Positions 1-7,673 of a DNA stretch of 30,936 nucleotides are shown here, piece by piece. This DNA comes from a virus. Made by a program: the position numbers and the translations under genes. Numbering within the stretch: the stretch's first letter is position 1; the number at the start of each line of letters is the position of its first letter. The notes beneath the pieces were generated by a model that worked only from the letters and a program-made list of their open reading frames with translations, was not told the DNA's origin and did not search any database. The stretch lies in IMG/VR virus record IMGVR_UViG_3300040801_002129, positions 1 through 30,936 of that record; one strand, written 5' to 3'.

Positions 1-690
1 GCTAGTTCAATTGATCCCGCAAACCAAAACCTTGATGGCACATTCACGTTCGATGAGATCGCGCTATACACCGACGGAGCTCCGCTGACGCCTACGGCGG
101 GCGTTTGGCGCATCGACATGGGTGCACCATCAACACAGAATTCTGATACAGCAACAAGCCTCGCGGTCGGTAACTATGCATTCCAGATTCAGGTGGATGG
201 CAGCAGTACTACAGAAACGCTTGTAGTTGCAGTTCCGACAGCAAATCCTACGTTTGGTGATCTTGCAGAAGGGATCAACTCTGGGAGTTGGTTGGTAAAT
301 GTTTCACCAGCCACATCTACAGTAATGCCTGGTGGATCGACTGTGTCCATCACCGATCTGAATGGAAACTATCCATCAATCATTGGAGCCAACACATTCG
401 GCTTTCTGCAGTTTACCAGTCCTTCCTCAGGCGCCGGATCTAGTGTGGTGATTGGACCATCGCCTGGCATCTTTCCTGATCTATTTGCGTCGATCTTCCC
501 GTTGGTCAACATTGGTGATCCAGGTGCAATCGACGGCGTAGCTGCTGGATCACAGAACGATCCCCTAAACGCCGATCAAGAAGCAGCACGCCTGCTAACG
601 CATGTTGTATTCTCCCCTGTGCAGAAGACCGCAGATCGCACATTACGGATCACCTACACTCTCACAATCGCTGTAGCGCGCACGCAATAA
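1..690 (+). CDS. Virion structural protein, C-terminal part (5' end outside window)
   Basis: The frame is open through the left edge, so this is the C-terminal 229 residues of a longer protein; the ATG at 118 is internal. The visible part starts with a segment reading FDEIALYTDG, a pattern common in phage tail-fibre and baseplate proteins. It is rich in Ser, Thr, Gly, Pro and Asn with few charges, and ends in a beta-strand-like segment (LRITYTLTIAVART) typical of phage virion beta-structures. There are no catalytic motifs. It is one of the few plus-strand genes and is followed at once by a strong hairpin. Assignment as a tail or baseplate component is inference from composition and motif style; the exact gene is not recognised. 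Confidence 0.6.
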   Translation, partial: ASSIDPANQNLDGTFTFDEIALYTDGAPLTPTAGVWRIDMGAPSTQNSDTATSLAVGNYAFQIQVDGSSTTETLVVAVPTANPTFGDLAEGINSGSWLVNVSPATSTVMPGGSTVSITDLNGNYPSIIGANTFGFLQFTSPSSGAGSSVVIGPSPGIFPDLFASIFPLVNIGDPGAIDGVAAGSQNDPLNADQEAARLLTHVVFSPVQKTADRTLRITYTLTIAVARTQ

Positions 691-710
691 AAAGGGGGCC
701 GAAGCCCCCT
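687..710 (-). terminator. Intrinsic terminator between convergent genes
   Basis: A perfect 7-bp stem (AGGGGGC / GCCCCCT) closes a tetraloop. Read on the minus strand the loop is the very stable TTCG and the stem is followed by TTTTTATTG, a textbook rho-independent terminator for the gene ending at 737. On the plus strand it follows the stop codon of the virion gene directly, but the downstream tract (CTCTCC) is poor in U, so it is probably weaker in that direction. Confidence 0.88.
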
Positions 711-736
711 CTCCTAACCACCCGTTGTCGGTGCTC

Positions 737-1141
737 TTACTGAGCATCCTCTGCTGGTGCGGCCGGGGCTTTCATCTGGACAACGCCTGCGCGAGCGAGT
801 CCCATACGACCAGCACGTGGGTCAGTGATTTTGCCGTCTGGAGTGATGACTTTGACGAGCTGGTGGAAGTACGTCAGAGCGTTCATGCCATTACCCAGTG
901 TGTGGTTACTCATCAGGTCCCACAGTTCCATTGTAGCAGCGTGACGGCTTGTGATTAGCTTAAAGATGCGCTGCTTATCGATGTTGTCGAGTGGGTTGAG
1001 CTCGATATACATGAGGTTACCGAACTCATCCTCTTTCATGATAGCACACTCACGCATTTCACCGGGAGACAGTTCTACCCACTTAACGTGATGATCAAAC
1101 TCGCGGCTCTTTGCAACTCGAATCTGGTATTGTTCAGACAT
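737..1141 (-). CDS. Conserved hypothetical T4-superfamily-type protein
   Basis: 134 residues, soluble, mixed alpha/beta, with an Ala/Pro-rich C-terminal tail. I chose the ATG at 1141 (protein begins MSEQYQIRV) because TTGGAGG lies just upstream; a longer frame starts at 1180 but would place the ribosome-binding site inside the gene. A central block (LNPLDNIDKQRIFKL, then ELWDLMSNHTLGNGMNALTYFHQLVK) looks strongly conserved, and I believe similar proteins occur in T4-like marine phages, but I cannot name a function. A TCTAAATA late-promoter motif lies 41 nt upstream of the start, so late expression is likely. Confidence 0.75.
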   Translation of the reverse strand: MSEQYQIRVAKSREFDHHVKWVELSPGEMRECAIMKEDEFGNLMYIELNPLDNIDKQRIFKLITSRHAATMELWDLMSNHTLGNGMNALTYFHQLVKVITPDGKITDPRAGRMGLARAGVVQMKAPAAPAEDAQ

Positions 1142-1181
1142 TTTGTGTTTCCTCCAAGGGTGGTTAGTCTTGAGATGCAAT

Positions 1182-1189
1182 TATTTAGA
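1182..1189 (-). promoter_or_regulatory. T4-type late promoter (TCTAAATA), minus strand
   Basis: TCTAAATA read on the minus strand, followed by a leader of about 35-40 nt that carries a GGAGG ribosome-binding site and leads into the gene starting at 1141. It matches the T4 late promoter TATAAATA at 7 of 8 positions. It is divergent from the motif at 1268; between them lies a short inverted repeat, CCCCT...AGGGG (1191-1206), of unknown role. Confidence 0.6.
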
Positions 1190-1267
1190 TCCCCTTGAGC
1201 GAGGGGTTACCTGCAAATAATGCAGCCTGGGGCCCAAACAAAAACCCTGGAATAATACCCATTAAGG

Positions 1268-1275
1268 TCTAAATA
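1268..1275 (+). promoter_or_regulatory. T4-type late promoter (TCTAAATA), plus strand
   Basis: TCTAAATA on the plus strand, 25 nt before the ATG at 1301, with AAGGAGG (1289-1295) between. The octamer is identical to the divergent minus-strand copy at 1182-1189. The arrangement predicts a short, well-formed leader for the membrane protein gene. Confidence 0.6.
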
Positions 1276-1300
1276 ACAATGCTATAGCAAGGAGGCTAAC

Positions 1301-1720
1301 ATGGCGTGGAACAACATTGATACGTGGCGCAAGGGTCATATGGCGGTTGCAGAACTAGTAGACGCGTGGCGAGTGGTTCCACGTCTAATTGCCGCCGGCT
1401 ATGCGTATATGTGTTGGAAAGTTGTGGTGTGGTATATGAATCTGGAACCGCACATGATTGAAGGGTGCGACCCAGCGGTATTGGGCGAGCGCTGTCTAGC
1501 GGTCACGCCTTCAACGCAGCATGCTGCGTTGGTGACTGCAGTTGTAGGCATCGCAGCAGCTGTATTTGGTCTGTACGCAAACTCAGGAAAGAAGTGGAAC
1601 GGATTTACGTACTGGAACAAGAGCGATACAGGCTCCGTTAGTCCGCCGCCGGGTATCCAGGCACCGGCCGCGGCGCAGGGCGCCGAACGCGTAGAGGAAT
1701 CCCAAGTGCCACGTCCATAA
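1301..1720 (+). CDS. Two-helix membrane protein (holin-like candidate)
   Basis: 139 residues, started by ATG with a strong AAGGAGG 5 nt upstream and a late promoter before that. Two hydrophobic segments are visible, about residues 27-47 (PRLIAAGYAYMCWKVVVWYM) and 75-93 (HAALVTAVVGIAAAVFGLYA), separated by an acidic and Cys-containing loop. The C-terminal 35 residues are Pro/Ala-rich and polar. Size, two membrane segments and late promoter would suit a holin, but no family signature proves it and no lysis gene is adjacent (the SleB hydrolase is 6 kb away). The last 83 bp overlap the 3' end of the opposite-strand gene ending at 1638. Confidence 0.7.
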   Translation: MAWNNIDTWRKGHMAVAELVDAWRVVPRLIAAGYAYMCWKVVVWYMNLEPHMIEGCDPAVLGERCLAVTPSTQHAALVTAVVGIAAAVFGLYANSGKKWNGFTYWNKSDTGSVSPPPGIQAPAAAQGAERVEESQVPRP

Positions 1721-1916
1721 TTTCTTCGATCGGATAGCGGCACTTCAACATCTCACCCGTCGATGTATTGATGGCGTAGTCAGCGTATTGTAGGAGCTGG
1801 TAATACCGATCTTCGGGGTCAATGGGAGGGACGTACGGAAGCACGTCCCTGGCAATATAAAGAACTAGCACATGCCCTAGTCTATTTTCGAAACGGCGCT
1901 TTTCGTATTCTTTCAT
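1638..1916 (-). CDS. Hypothetical protein coupled to RNase H gene
   Basis: 92 residues of unknown function. The start codon overlaps the stop of the RNase H gene as ATGA, indicating translational coupling. The first 65 residues are charged and look globular (VLYIARDVLPYV, YYQLLQYADYAINTSTGEM); the last 25 are Pro/Arg/Ala-rich (RVRRPAPRPVPGYPAAD). That tail is encoded antisense to the Pro/Ala-rich tail of the membrane protein at 1301-1720, an 83-bp convergent overlap without a terminator between the genes. The low-complexity tail may simply be read-through into the opposite gene. Confidence 0.7.
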   Translation of the reverse strand: MKEYEKRRFENRLGHVLVLYIARDVLPYVPPIDPEDRYYQLLQYADYAINTSTGEMLKCRYPIEEIMDVALGIPLRVRRPAPRPVPGYPAAD

Positions 1917-2857
1917 CGGCTCAACATCGGTACAAAGTTGTCAATGCTTTCTTTAATCTTCCTCAGCTCATACTTACCGAGGAAGCGCAAGAAATGGAAG
2001 TGGCTGTACTTGCCAGGATCTGCCATCTCTTTTTCGATTACACCACAAATCAGTTCCCGGATTTCCTCTGGCTGAGCGCGAAGATCCATCAGTAGCCTAT
2101 TCTCTTCAAACAGATCCTTGACTCGGAACTCACGGAATTCAGGTGTGTCGGGAATGCCAACTGTCCATGTTTCCTGCATGAGGTTAGCGTGTTCGTAAGG
2201 CTCGGTGTATGCTTTGCGGATTCGTGTCTTGCGGATTCTCGGCAAAGCGCTCATTACATTGTCCCCGGCGTCTCCACGAAGGCACTTTTGGAACATGAAG
2301 AAGTCAACATCACCATCGTACTCTTCTTCGAGTAGAGGGCGCCGACTTTTCCCTGTCGCCGGATCAATCAGGTCAATGTTTTCGTTTCGTAGAAGCTGAA
2401 TGAAGTCTTGGTCAGCACTTACGATTGTGATCCTGTTGTCGTCACCGTATGCGTCGACGAACCCACCAACAAGATCGTCAGCTTCAAGTAGAGCAGCGCC
2501 AAGACATACTACCGCAGACTGCTCACGCATCAGATCTTCAAACTCATTGAGGAGCTTGAGAAATTCTCGATACTTTGCCTGCTGCGCTGGGGACATGTCC
2601 TTACGCCGGTTACCTTTGTATGGTCTACCGGAGATGCACAGATCTGGGTCGTTGGTATACGCTTTGCGCCAGGAGCTCCGATCGAACGTCATGACGACTT
2701 TGTTGGGGTTGTATTCGCGGAAGTATTTGTTGAGCATGGTCAGCGCTTGATGGTGCGCCAACCCTGCAATCGTTTCTTCGTCTTCGCTTTTGTTAGCAAA
2801 GAAGGTCCTGTGTAGCAGGTTCGAGATATCAAACACCAGATAGTGATTCACCGTCAT
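1913..2857 (-). CDS. rnh: RNase H / 5'-3' flap exonuclease, T4 Rnh-like
   Basis: About 314 residues, close to T4 RNase H (305). It belongs to the FEN/5'-nuclease family, which removes RNA primers and flaps from the lagging strand. Visible family features are an N-terminal acidic metal site (LVFDISNLLHR), VVMTFD, an acidic pair in LLEADDLVG, ITIVSADQDFIQLL and a helix-hairpin region GDAGDNV. The start is uncertain: ATG at 2857 abuts AAGAGG directly, while GTG at 2851 has better spacing; both lie inside the end of the upstream gene (stop at 2829). It sits downstream of the clamp gene, whose product stimulates this enzyme class. The next gene overlaps it by ATGA. Confidence 0.87.
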   Translation of the reverse strand: MTVNHYLVFDISNLLHRTFFANKSEDEETIAGLAHHQALTMLNKYFREYNPNKVVMTFDRSSWRKAYTNDPDLCISGRPYKGNRRKDMSPAQQAKYREFLKLLNEFEDLMREQSAVVCLGAALLEADDLVGGFVDAYGDDNRITIVSADQDFIQLLRNENIDLIDPATGKSRRPLLEEEYDGDVDFFMFQKCLRGDAGDNVMSALPRIRKTRIRKAYTEPYEHANLMQETWTVGIPDTPEFREFRVKDLFEENRLLMDLRAQPEEIRELICGVIEKEMADPGKYSHFHFLRFLGKYELRKIKESIDNFVPMLSR

Positions 2858-3338
2858 CCTCTTGTACTGTAATTTCGTCGAAGTCGGGATCCTGAACGGC
2901 GTATTGCTGCGCCATGTCTTCTGCGACAACCTGCATCGTCATCAGAAGGTATTTCTGAATCATCTGTTGCTCGTCAACGCCGGTGTACCCCGCGGCTCTT
3001 AGCTTCTTGATGAACGCCTTGTTCCAGTCGAGACGAACTTCAATCCCTTTCTCGGGATCCTCTTCCACCCCCAACCATTTAACCCATGGCGTCGGACTAT
3101 CTGCATACACCTCGCGCTCAGGATCCACCACACGAACTGGTTGAGGGGGCAAATTCTCAATATGCTCTTCAACGCGTTGTTCAACTTTCTCTTGAATACT
3201 GCCTTCGTATTCTTCGATAGTCCGAGACAGCATTGTTCGCAGCTTCTGCTGATCACTATAGAGCTTCCAAAAAGCGAGTGCAACAACTACTGCTACTGCG
3301 ATTGTGATTAGATGAGTTAGATTGAGTGTGATTTCCAT
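2829..3338 (-). CDS. Membrane-anchored coiled-coil protein, unknown
   Basis: 169 residues. A single hydrophobic segment near the N terminus (about residues 8-25, LTHLITIAVAVVVALAFW) is followed by a charged probable coiled coil (about 28-62) and a soluble domain (WVKWLGVEEDP... LLMTMQVVAEDM). The topology looks like a type II anchor with the bulk in the cytoplasm or periplasm. The gene lies 1 nt beyond the clamp stop, with AGTAGGA as ribosome-binding site, and its 3' end overlaps the RNase H start, so it is co-translated with replication genes. Function not recognised. Confidence 0.75.
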   Translation of the reverse strand: MEITLNLTHLITIAVAVVVALAFWKLYSDQQKLRTMLSRTIEEYEGSIQEKVEQRVEEHIENLPPQPVRVVDPEREVYADSPTPWVKWLGVEEDPEKGIEVRLDWNKAFIKKLRAAGYTGVDEQQMIQKYLLMTMQVVAEDMAQQYAVQDPDFDEITVQEDDGESLSGV

Positions 3339-3339
3339 A

Positions 3340-4041
3340 TTATCCTACTTGAGGGATGACGAAGAGATTGATACCGTTCATCTCTAGGTTCAGAATTCCC
3401 TTCTGACCGACAGCAAATGTTCCTCCGGCATTCTCACGAAAGAGAGGTAGAACAATCTTTAGGGGATAGTTGTGAACAAAATCGGTCGTACCGCCGTTCA
3501 GAGATTCTACGGTTGCTTCGTAAGTATGTGTGAACTTGTCATTATTTACGTCGTACATTTCGAAGGAGACCCCATTAGCGTTGCTAATGATGCGCACAGA
3601 GTCTGCACCCATTGCCGCTTGTCCCTTCTGCAGTAGTACTACCGCATCAGCATCGAGAGGTACCAAGCACGCCATCTCGTCCTTAGTTGATTTTGGGGCT
3701 TTAATCTGCTCTGGGTTCGGGCAGCGGAAATCAACCTTGACGCCCTTGGCAGTGATCAGCAGTGTTTTAGCCCATCCATTTTCGTCGTCCAGCGTAGCTG
3801 TGACTTCAAAGTTGTCTTGTCCCTTGGCTAGCTCAAGGCGGGATTGTAATACGCCGATTCGACTAATACCGATGGAATTGAACGGTAGCTCATCGTCCAG
3901 CGCATGATTAATGATGACGGTTTTTTTGTCGTCCATTGCGCGGATCAGGCCTTGCTCGATGATTACATCATCGATACCGACCTGCCGTGCTGTTGCCATC
4001 ACGTTCTCCATAAACGATACGAAGGTGTGGTCTAGTTTCAT
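3340..4041 (-). CDS. 45: DNA polymerase sliding clamp, T4 gp45-like
   Basis: 233 residues (T4 gp45 is 228). The protein forms the ring that tethers gp43 to DNA, and in T4 it also activates late promoters through gp55 and gp33. The overall pattern is clamp-like: two alpha/beta repeats with many alternating strands, and a C-terminal strand ending INLFVIPQVG. Start: AAGGGAG lies 8 nt before the ATG, which overlaps the upstream stop as ATGA. In T4 the clamp-loader genes 44 and 62 and regA lie between 45 and 43; here only a DUF488 gene and a 77-residue unknown lie there. Identification rests on whole-sequence resemblance and context. Confidence 0.88.
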   Translation of the reverse strand: MKLDHTFVSFMENVMATARQVGIDDVIIEQGLIRAMDDKKTVIINHALDDELPFNSIGISRIGVLQSRLELAKGQDNFEVTATLDDENGWAKTLLITAKGVKVDFRCPNPEQIKAPKSTKDEMACLVPLDADAVVLLQKGQAAMGADSVRIISNANGVSFEMYDVNNDKFTHTYEATVESLNGGTTDFVHNYPLKIVLPLFRENAGGTFAVGQKGILNLEMNGINLFVIPQVG

Positions 4042-4271
4042 TGGTTGTCTCCCTTGAGTTCTGGCGATGTGCCTTCCTGGCGTTCGTGAAGAGGTACAAG
4101 ATCATCCACCTCGAGCTCCACTAGACCTCTATTCTGTTGATTGAACACATCCTCAACCAGCTTCGCGCGCTGGTCGCGGTTGAACGTGAAGATATTTGCT
4201 TTGTCGTTGATAACGCAACTGTCGCGTGCAATCTGCACCAACATCATTGCTTGTAGGTTTGAAAGTCGCAT
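4038..4271 (-). CDS. Small hypothetical protein upstream of clamp
   Basis: 77 residues, predicted mainly helical, starting MRLSNLQAMMLVQIARDS, with an acidic polar tail. AGGAG lies 9 nt before the ATG and the 3' end overlaps the clamp start by ATGA. Short proteins with a similar N terminus occur, as I recall, in other T4-like phages, but no function is known to me. Translational coupling to the clamp suggests expression with the replication genes. Confidence 0.72.
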   Translation of the reverse strand: MRLSNLQAMMLVQIARDSCVINDKANIFTFNRDQRAKLVEDVFNQQNRGLVELEVDDLVPLHERQEGTSPELKGDNQ

Positions 4272-4283
4272 TAATTGATACTC

Positions 4284-4694
4284 CTAGAATTCAAGTAGCG
4301 ATACAACATGGTCTTCGTGACGCCGTTGTGCAAGTTCTTTTTCGTTCATCCATTCTACCACGCGAACCCCCTCCACCTGGTTCAACCACTCTGCTACAAT
4401 ATGGCGGTGGCAGAACTCTGTGGGCGATTCATAACACAATAGAAACGCACCCTCCGGCAAAGCATCGGCGACCTCCTTAGGATCTAACTTTGTAGCTGCC
4501 AGTTCCTCGAGGTATTGCTCGCGGTACTGCGCCGGGGTCATCCCACCTTCTTTGTAAGCCCCGAGCAAAGCCCATGAGGGTGCAAGTGCAGGAATTCTAT
4601 CACCGGTGTACCACCGCGGCGGCCCGGCACTGATAGCGAAGGCGTTTTCTGAACCGCCGTTTCGTGCGTAGTTAGATGTATAGATGGTTTTCAT
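4284..4694 (-). CDS. DUF488 family protein
   Basis: 136 residues. The family signature is clear in the second half: LLCYESPTEFCHRHIVAEWL, matching the L-C-[YF]-E...CHR core of DUF488, whose biochemical role is not firmly established. The N terminus (IYTSNYAR, then ISAGPPRWY) fits the family as found in phages. ATG overlaps the polymerase stop as TAATG, with GGAG upstream, so it is translated with gene 43. The C terminus ends VVSLLEF, resembling the polymerase C terminus (VDDLLEF), which may be a clamp-binding peptide (inference). Confidence 0.87.
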   Translation of the reverse strand: MKTIYTSNYARNGGSENAFAISAGPPRWYTGDRIPALAPSWALLGAYKEGGMTPAQYREQYLEELAATKLDPKEVADALPEGAFLLCYESPTEFCHRHIVAEWLNQVEGVRVVEWMNEKELAQRRHEDHVVSLLEF

Positions 4695-7330
4695 TAGAAC
4701 TCCAAAAGGTCATCTACCAGCAGTGATTGAGCCGAGGGGACACCGTAACCGATTGCTGTGATGATGTTCTTCAGCGGGTTATCAACCAAACGCTCAACGT
4801 GCATTTCGCGATTGATTGGATAGTTATCCAGGAACCACTTCGGTACGAAGTCCGCATCGGTAGGCAACGCGATGCTCTTGTAACGACCAATCGGTCTAGC
4901 CAGATAGAACACTCGAATTTTCATACCTGACGTGATTGGCATGCTGTCGTGATCATTGTACTGCTTGAGACACTCGTTGTAGTGAATAGCAGCGGCTACG
5001 TGTCCGGGAAGTCGCTGGCCGTCGCCATACACTTGCATCTTCGCGGTGTATTCTTCGATTCCTTTGATTCCTTTGGGGATGCCGATTGCTACGATATCGT
5101 CGGTTGTGCGGATGTACGTCTTGAAGTCGACGATGTCTCTTGCGATGTCGTCCCAACTTTCGCCTTTGAGTAGACGACCGACGAACTCATTAAGCACCTT
5201 AGAGATTGCCACTGGCAATGTGGTCTTTTTGGTATCGAGGCCCATTACCTTCAGCTTGTCGACGGCTTTGCCTTCATCGTCAACCACCCGCAGAATGTAT
5301 CGCTTCTTCTGCACGAAGATACCGCGCGACGCGACGACCTCACGGCCAGCTGCAATGATGTCGTCGAACCCATCTGTACACAAGAAATTCTCTCTCATGA
5401 ACCGCTGAAAGGACCTATTAGCGAACTCGCCGACTGCATCAGCGATCGCGATTGCTTCTTCCTGGTTTTGAGCATAGGTCCTAAAGTAGGCGGAGTCCGT
5501 ATCGCCGTAGACAACACAGACATCGTCTGTGTATCCTTTGTGTTCCTTGCCATTAGAGTCGAGCTCGGTTTTGTTTGGCAGCGTATACTGACCGTTCAGC
5601 GCTTCACACGCAGTGGCGCACATATGTTGCAGAATGCAACGGCCAGTTGCTGTTGTACTCTCACCCATTCGCTTGTCGTTATACCGGAAGTAAGCGTTTG
5701 TGAGTGCACCGTAGTAGCTGTTCAGCTTGATCTTGTAGACGTACTGCAGGCGGTCGTAGTATGCCTCTTTTTCTGCATCACCCTCGCCGCGAGCTGTTTT
5801 CATCAGAGCCTTGTATTCGTTCCGCTTCGCGTACCATGTTTCAAGAATCGTTGGGATGATTCCTTTCTCGTTCTGATCAAACACGGTACCGTATCCACTT
5901 ATAGCCCAACGCTTCTCTATGAAGTAGTCGCGCCACTCATCAGCTGTTTTGGTGTCCTGCGTGAAGTCTTCATACTGGAACGTTAGAGACACCATCGATC
6001 CCTTTGCAATCTCAGCATGAGCTTTGGTCGCTTGCAGAAACTGCCCGACAATCTTTTCGGGGCTGATGTTCAGAGAACGGATCGCCGACGGGTAAAGGGA
6101 GTTGATGTCGATTGATCCAATCCACTCGTGCATCCCGATGTTCGGAATCAGCACACACGCGCCTTCGATACCACCGTCGGTGTCTTCGATGGTGTTGTCT
6201 GGCACACGCTGGTTGAGTTCGTGAATACAGAAAGCGTTGGTTGCCAGTTCAGCGAGCTTAATCGTCCCCGTGACGTGAGGCATCAGGCCCGTCGAGATGT
6301 GATACATCTCGTTCGCGAGCTGCACGTAAGCAAGCTTGTCCTCGAAGCCATTCAGGACCTCTGTATCTCGAACGTTGTATCGAGCAAAGTGGGGTAGATC
6401 GTCTGCGTAGAGCTTTTCGAGAGTCCCATCGTATTCTAACTTACGTAGGTCGGGCAGGACTTCTTCGGAGATTGATTCGAGTTTGTACGACGGTCTTTCT
6501 GCTACCTCATACTTTTTGAACAGCTGCATGTAGTCCACGCTAATTCTACCTTGCGGATCGAGCAGCAGTTGTTCCACGTTGAAGATCTCGACGGTACGCC
6601 ACCGCGGTGCCGTTGCTTCAGGAAACGAAAGCATTCTGAAGTACTTGTCGCCAAGCACCGTCTCAAGGCGCTTGCCGATGTACGGAATATCGAAGAGATC
6701 ACTGTTCCAGCCGCACATCACGTCTGTGTCTTCAATCTCATCTAGAAGCGTTAACAGAAGCTCAACCTCACCACTGCAGATAACCACATCCTCGACAGCT
6801 AGTGACTCGGGTAGGGGTTCTACCTCGTTCATCGCATCGTACAGTTCTTGGGACGTGATTCCCTTGAATTTCGGGGATGGCGTGAGCAGCAGGATTGTTT
6901 GGTTTTTCCACCGGTGGTGTATAGCGACTGAGTTGATCTCTGCGTATGGGTTTTTCACCGAGCTAAACCCAATGGCCGATTTGTAGTCAACCTCGATATC
7001 GAGGAACGTAACATTCAGCTGCGGAGCGGGCGCTTGGTAGTACGTCTCACAAAGTACTTTGAGATCTGGTGGGATGTCTGACTCAAACATCGGGACGCGT
7101 GCCGCTTCAAAGCTCGCACGCGCTTGTTGCATTTCTGATGACGATGTGAAATCGTGACGAACGAGCTTATCGCCAAAGATACTCGTATAACCAGGAGTAC
7201 CCTTTCCATCGCCAGTATCGGGGGTGAAGAAATAGTAAGGGGCAGGGTAGGTAACAACCTCCCTGCCATTCTCACCGCGCTCCCATACGATCACCTCGTC
7301 GCGCATGCGTTGCGCAGAGATGTACGACAT
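4694..7330 (-). CDS. 43: DNA polymerase, family B, T4 gp43-like
   Basis: 878 residues (T4 gp43 is 898). This is the replicative polymerase with 3'-5' proofreading. Exo I is FLDIEVDY with D111/E113 (T4 D112/E114), Exo II is GWNSDLFDIPY near 207-217 and Exo III is YNVRDTEVL near 318-325. Polymerase motif A is SIDINSLYPSAI with D408 (also D408 in T4), motif B is KLNSYYGALTNA near 535-546, and motif C is YGDTDS with D610/D612. All catalytic acids are present, and the gene is continuous with no intron or intein. It ends VDDLLEF, in the position where T4-type polymerases carry a clamp-binding peptide. Start overlaps the dsbA stop (TAATG). Confidence 0.98.
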   Translation of the reverse strand: MSYISAQRMRDEVIVWERGENGREVVTYPAPYYFFTPDTGDGKGTPGYTSIFGDKLVRHDFTSSSEMQQARASFEAARVPMFESDIPPDLKVLCETYYQAPAPQLNVTFLDIEVDYKSAIGFSSVKNPYAEINSVAIHHRWKNQTILLLTPSPKFKGITSQELYDAMNEVEPLPESLAVEDVVICSGEVELLLTLLDEIEDTDVMCGWNSDLFDIPYIGKRLETVLGDKYFRMLSFPEATAPRWRTVEIFNVEQLLLDPQGRISVDYMQLFKKYEVAERPSYKLESISEEVLPDLRKLEYDGTLEKLYADDLPHFARYNVRDTEVLNGFEDKLAYVQLANEMYHISTGLMPHVTGTIKLAELATNAFCIHELNQRVPDNTIEDTDGGIEGACVLIPNIGMHEWIGSIDINSLYPSAIRSLNISPEKIVGQFLQATKAHAEIAKGSMVSLTFQYEDFTQDTKTADEWRDYFIEKRWAISGYGTVFDQNEKGIIPTILETWYAKRNEYKALMKTARGEGDAEKEAYYDRLQYVYKIKLNSYYGALTNAYFRYNDKRMGESTTATGRCILQHMCATACEALNGQYTLPNKTELDSNGKEHKGYTDDVCVVYGDTDSAYFRTYAQNQEEAIAIADAVGEFANRSFQRFMRENFLCTDGFDDIIAAGREVVASRGIFVQKKRYILRVVDDEGKAVDKLKVMGLDTKKTTLPVAISKVLNEFVGRLLKGESWDDIARDIVDFKTYIRTTDDIVAIGIPKGIKGIEEYTAKMQVYGDGQRLPGHVAAAIHYNECLKQYNDHDSMPITSGMKIRVFYLARPIGRYKSIALPTDADFVPKWFLDNYPINREMHVERLVDNPLKNIITAIGYGVPSAQSLLVDDLLEF

Positions 7331-7617
7331 TAGGCTGCCTCGTTGTTGCCGCGGAACGATGCATCAGCCATAGACTCATACAGCTGCGCGAACTCCTCAT
7401 TCTCTTGCTGGAGTGTTGCAAACTCTTGCTTGTACATCGTGCGAACGAGTTTGTTCACGATCTTCTTCGGAATACCAAAGGTATCAGCGATCGCTTCGTT
7501 GTGATCTTTGAGAGCTTCCTTCTTCATGTCGATTTCTTGCTGGATATGAGTTCCATCAACAACGGCCGCTTTCAATTCAGCCAGTTTGCGTGGATCAGAT
7601 GGGATGTTGTCGGACAT
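7330..7617 (-). CDS. dsbA: DsbA-like double-stranded DNA-binding protein
   Basis: 95 residues (T4 DsbA is 89). The second half (FGIPKKIVNKLVRTMYK, then EEFAQLYESM) resembles the conserved C-terminal half of T4 DsbA, and length and overall helical, charged character agree. T4 DsbA binds double-stranded DNA and has been linked to late promoter regions. Here it is translationally coupled to DNA polymerase through TAATG, unlike T4, where it lies near gene 33 and rnh. Its GGAGAAG ribosome-binding site is complementary to a CTTCTCC upstream, suggesting translational control. A gp33-like coactivator is the main alternative. Confidence 0.72.
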   Translation of the reverse strand: MSDNIPSDPRKLAELKAAVVDGTHIQQEIDMKKEALKDHNEAIADTFGIPKKIVNKLVRTMYKQEFATLQQENEEFAQLYESMADASFRGNNEAA

Positions 7618-7623
7618 TGAGAC

Positions 7624-7652
7624 CTTCTCCTTCTTGTTGTTATACGGAGAAG
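7624..7652 (-). promoter_or_regulatory. Hairpin masking the dsbA ribosome-binding site
   Basis: On the minus-strand transcript CTTCTCC (7652-7646) is perfectly complementary to GGAGAAG (7630-7624), with a 15-nt loop. GGAGAAG is the ribosome-binding site, 6 nt before the dsbA ATG at 7617. Folding would block initiation on dsbA and, through coupling, lower translation of gene 43. T4 polymerase represses its own mRNA by binding a hairpin at its operator; this hairpin is at a comparable place for the dsbA-43 pair, but any binding protein is inference. Confidence 0.55.
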
Positions 7653-7673
7653 CATAATGATACCGGATTGGGT

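Noticed and set aside
3541-3550. TAAATA core on the minus strand inside the clamp gene
   Set aside because: It encodes in-frame residues (N-N-D) of the clamp and no gene start lies downstream at a sensible distance; treated as chance.
5468-5986. Open plus-strand frame of 172 codons within DNA polymerase
   Set aside because: Opposite to catalytic motifs of gene 43, Cys/Val-rich without domain character, no ribosome-binding site.
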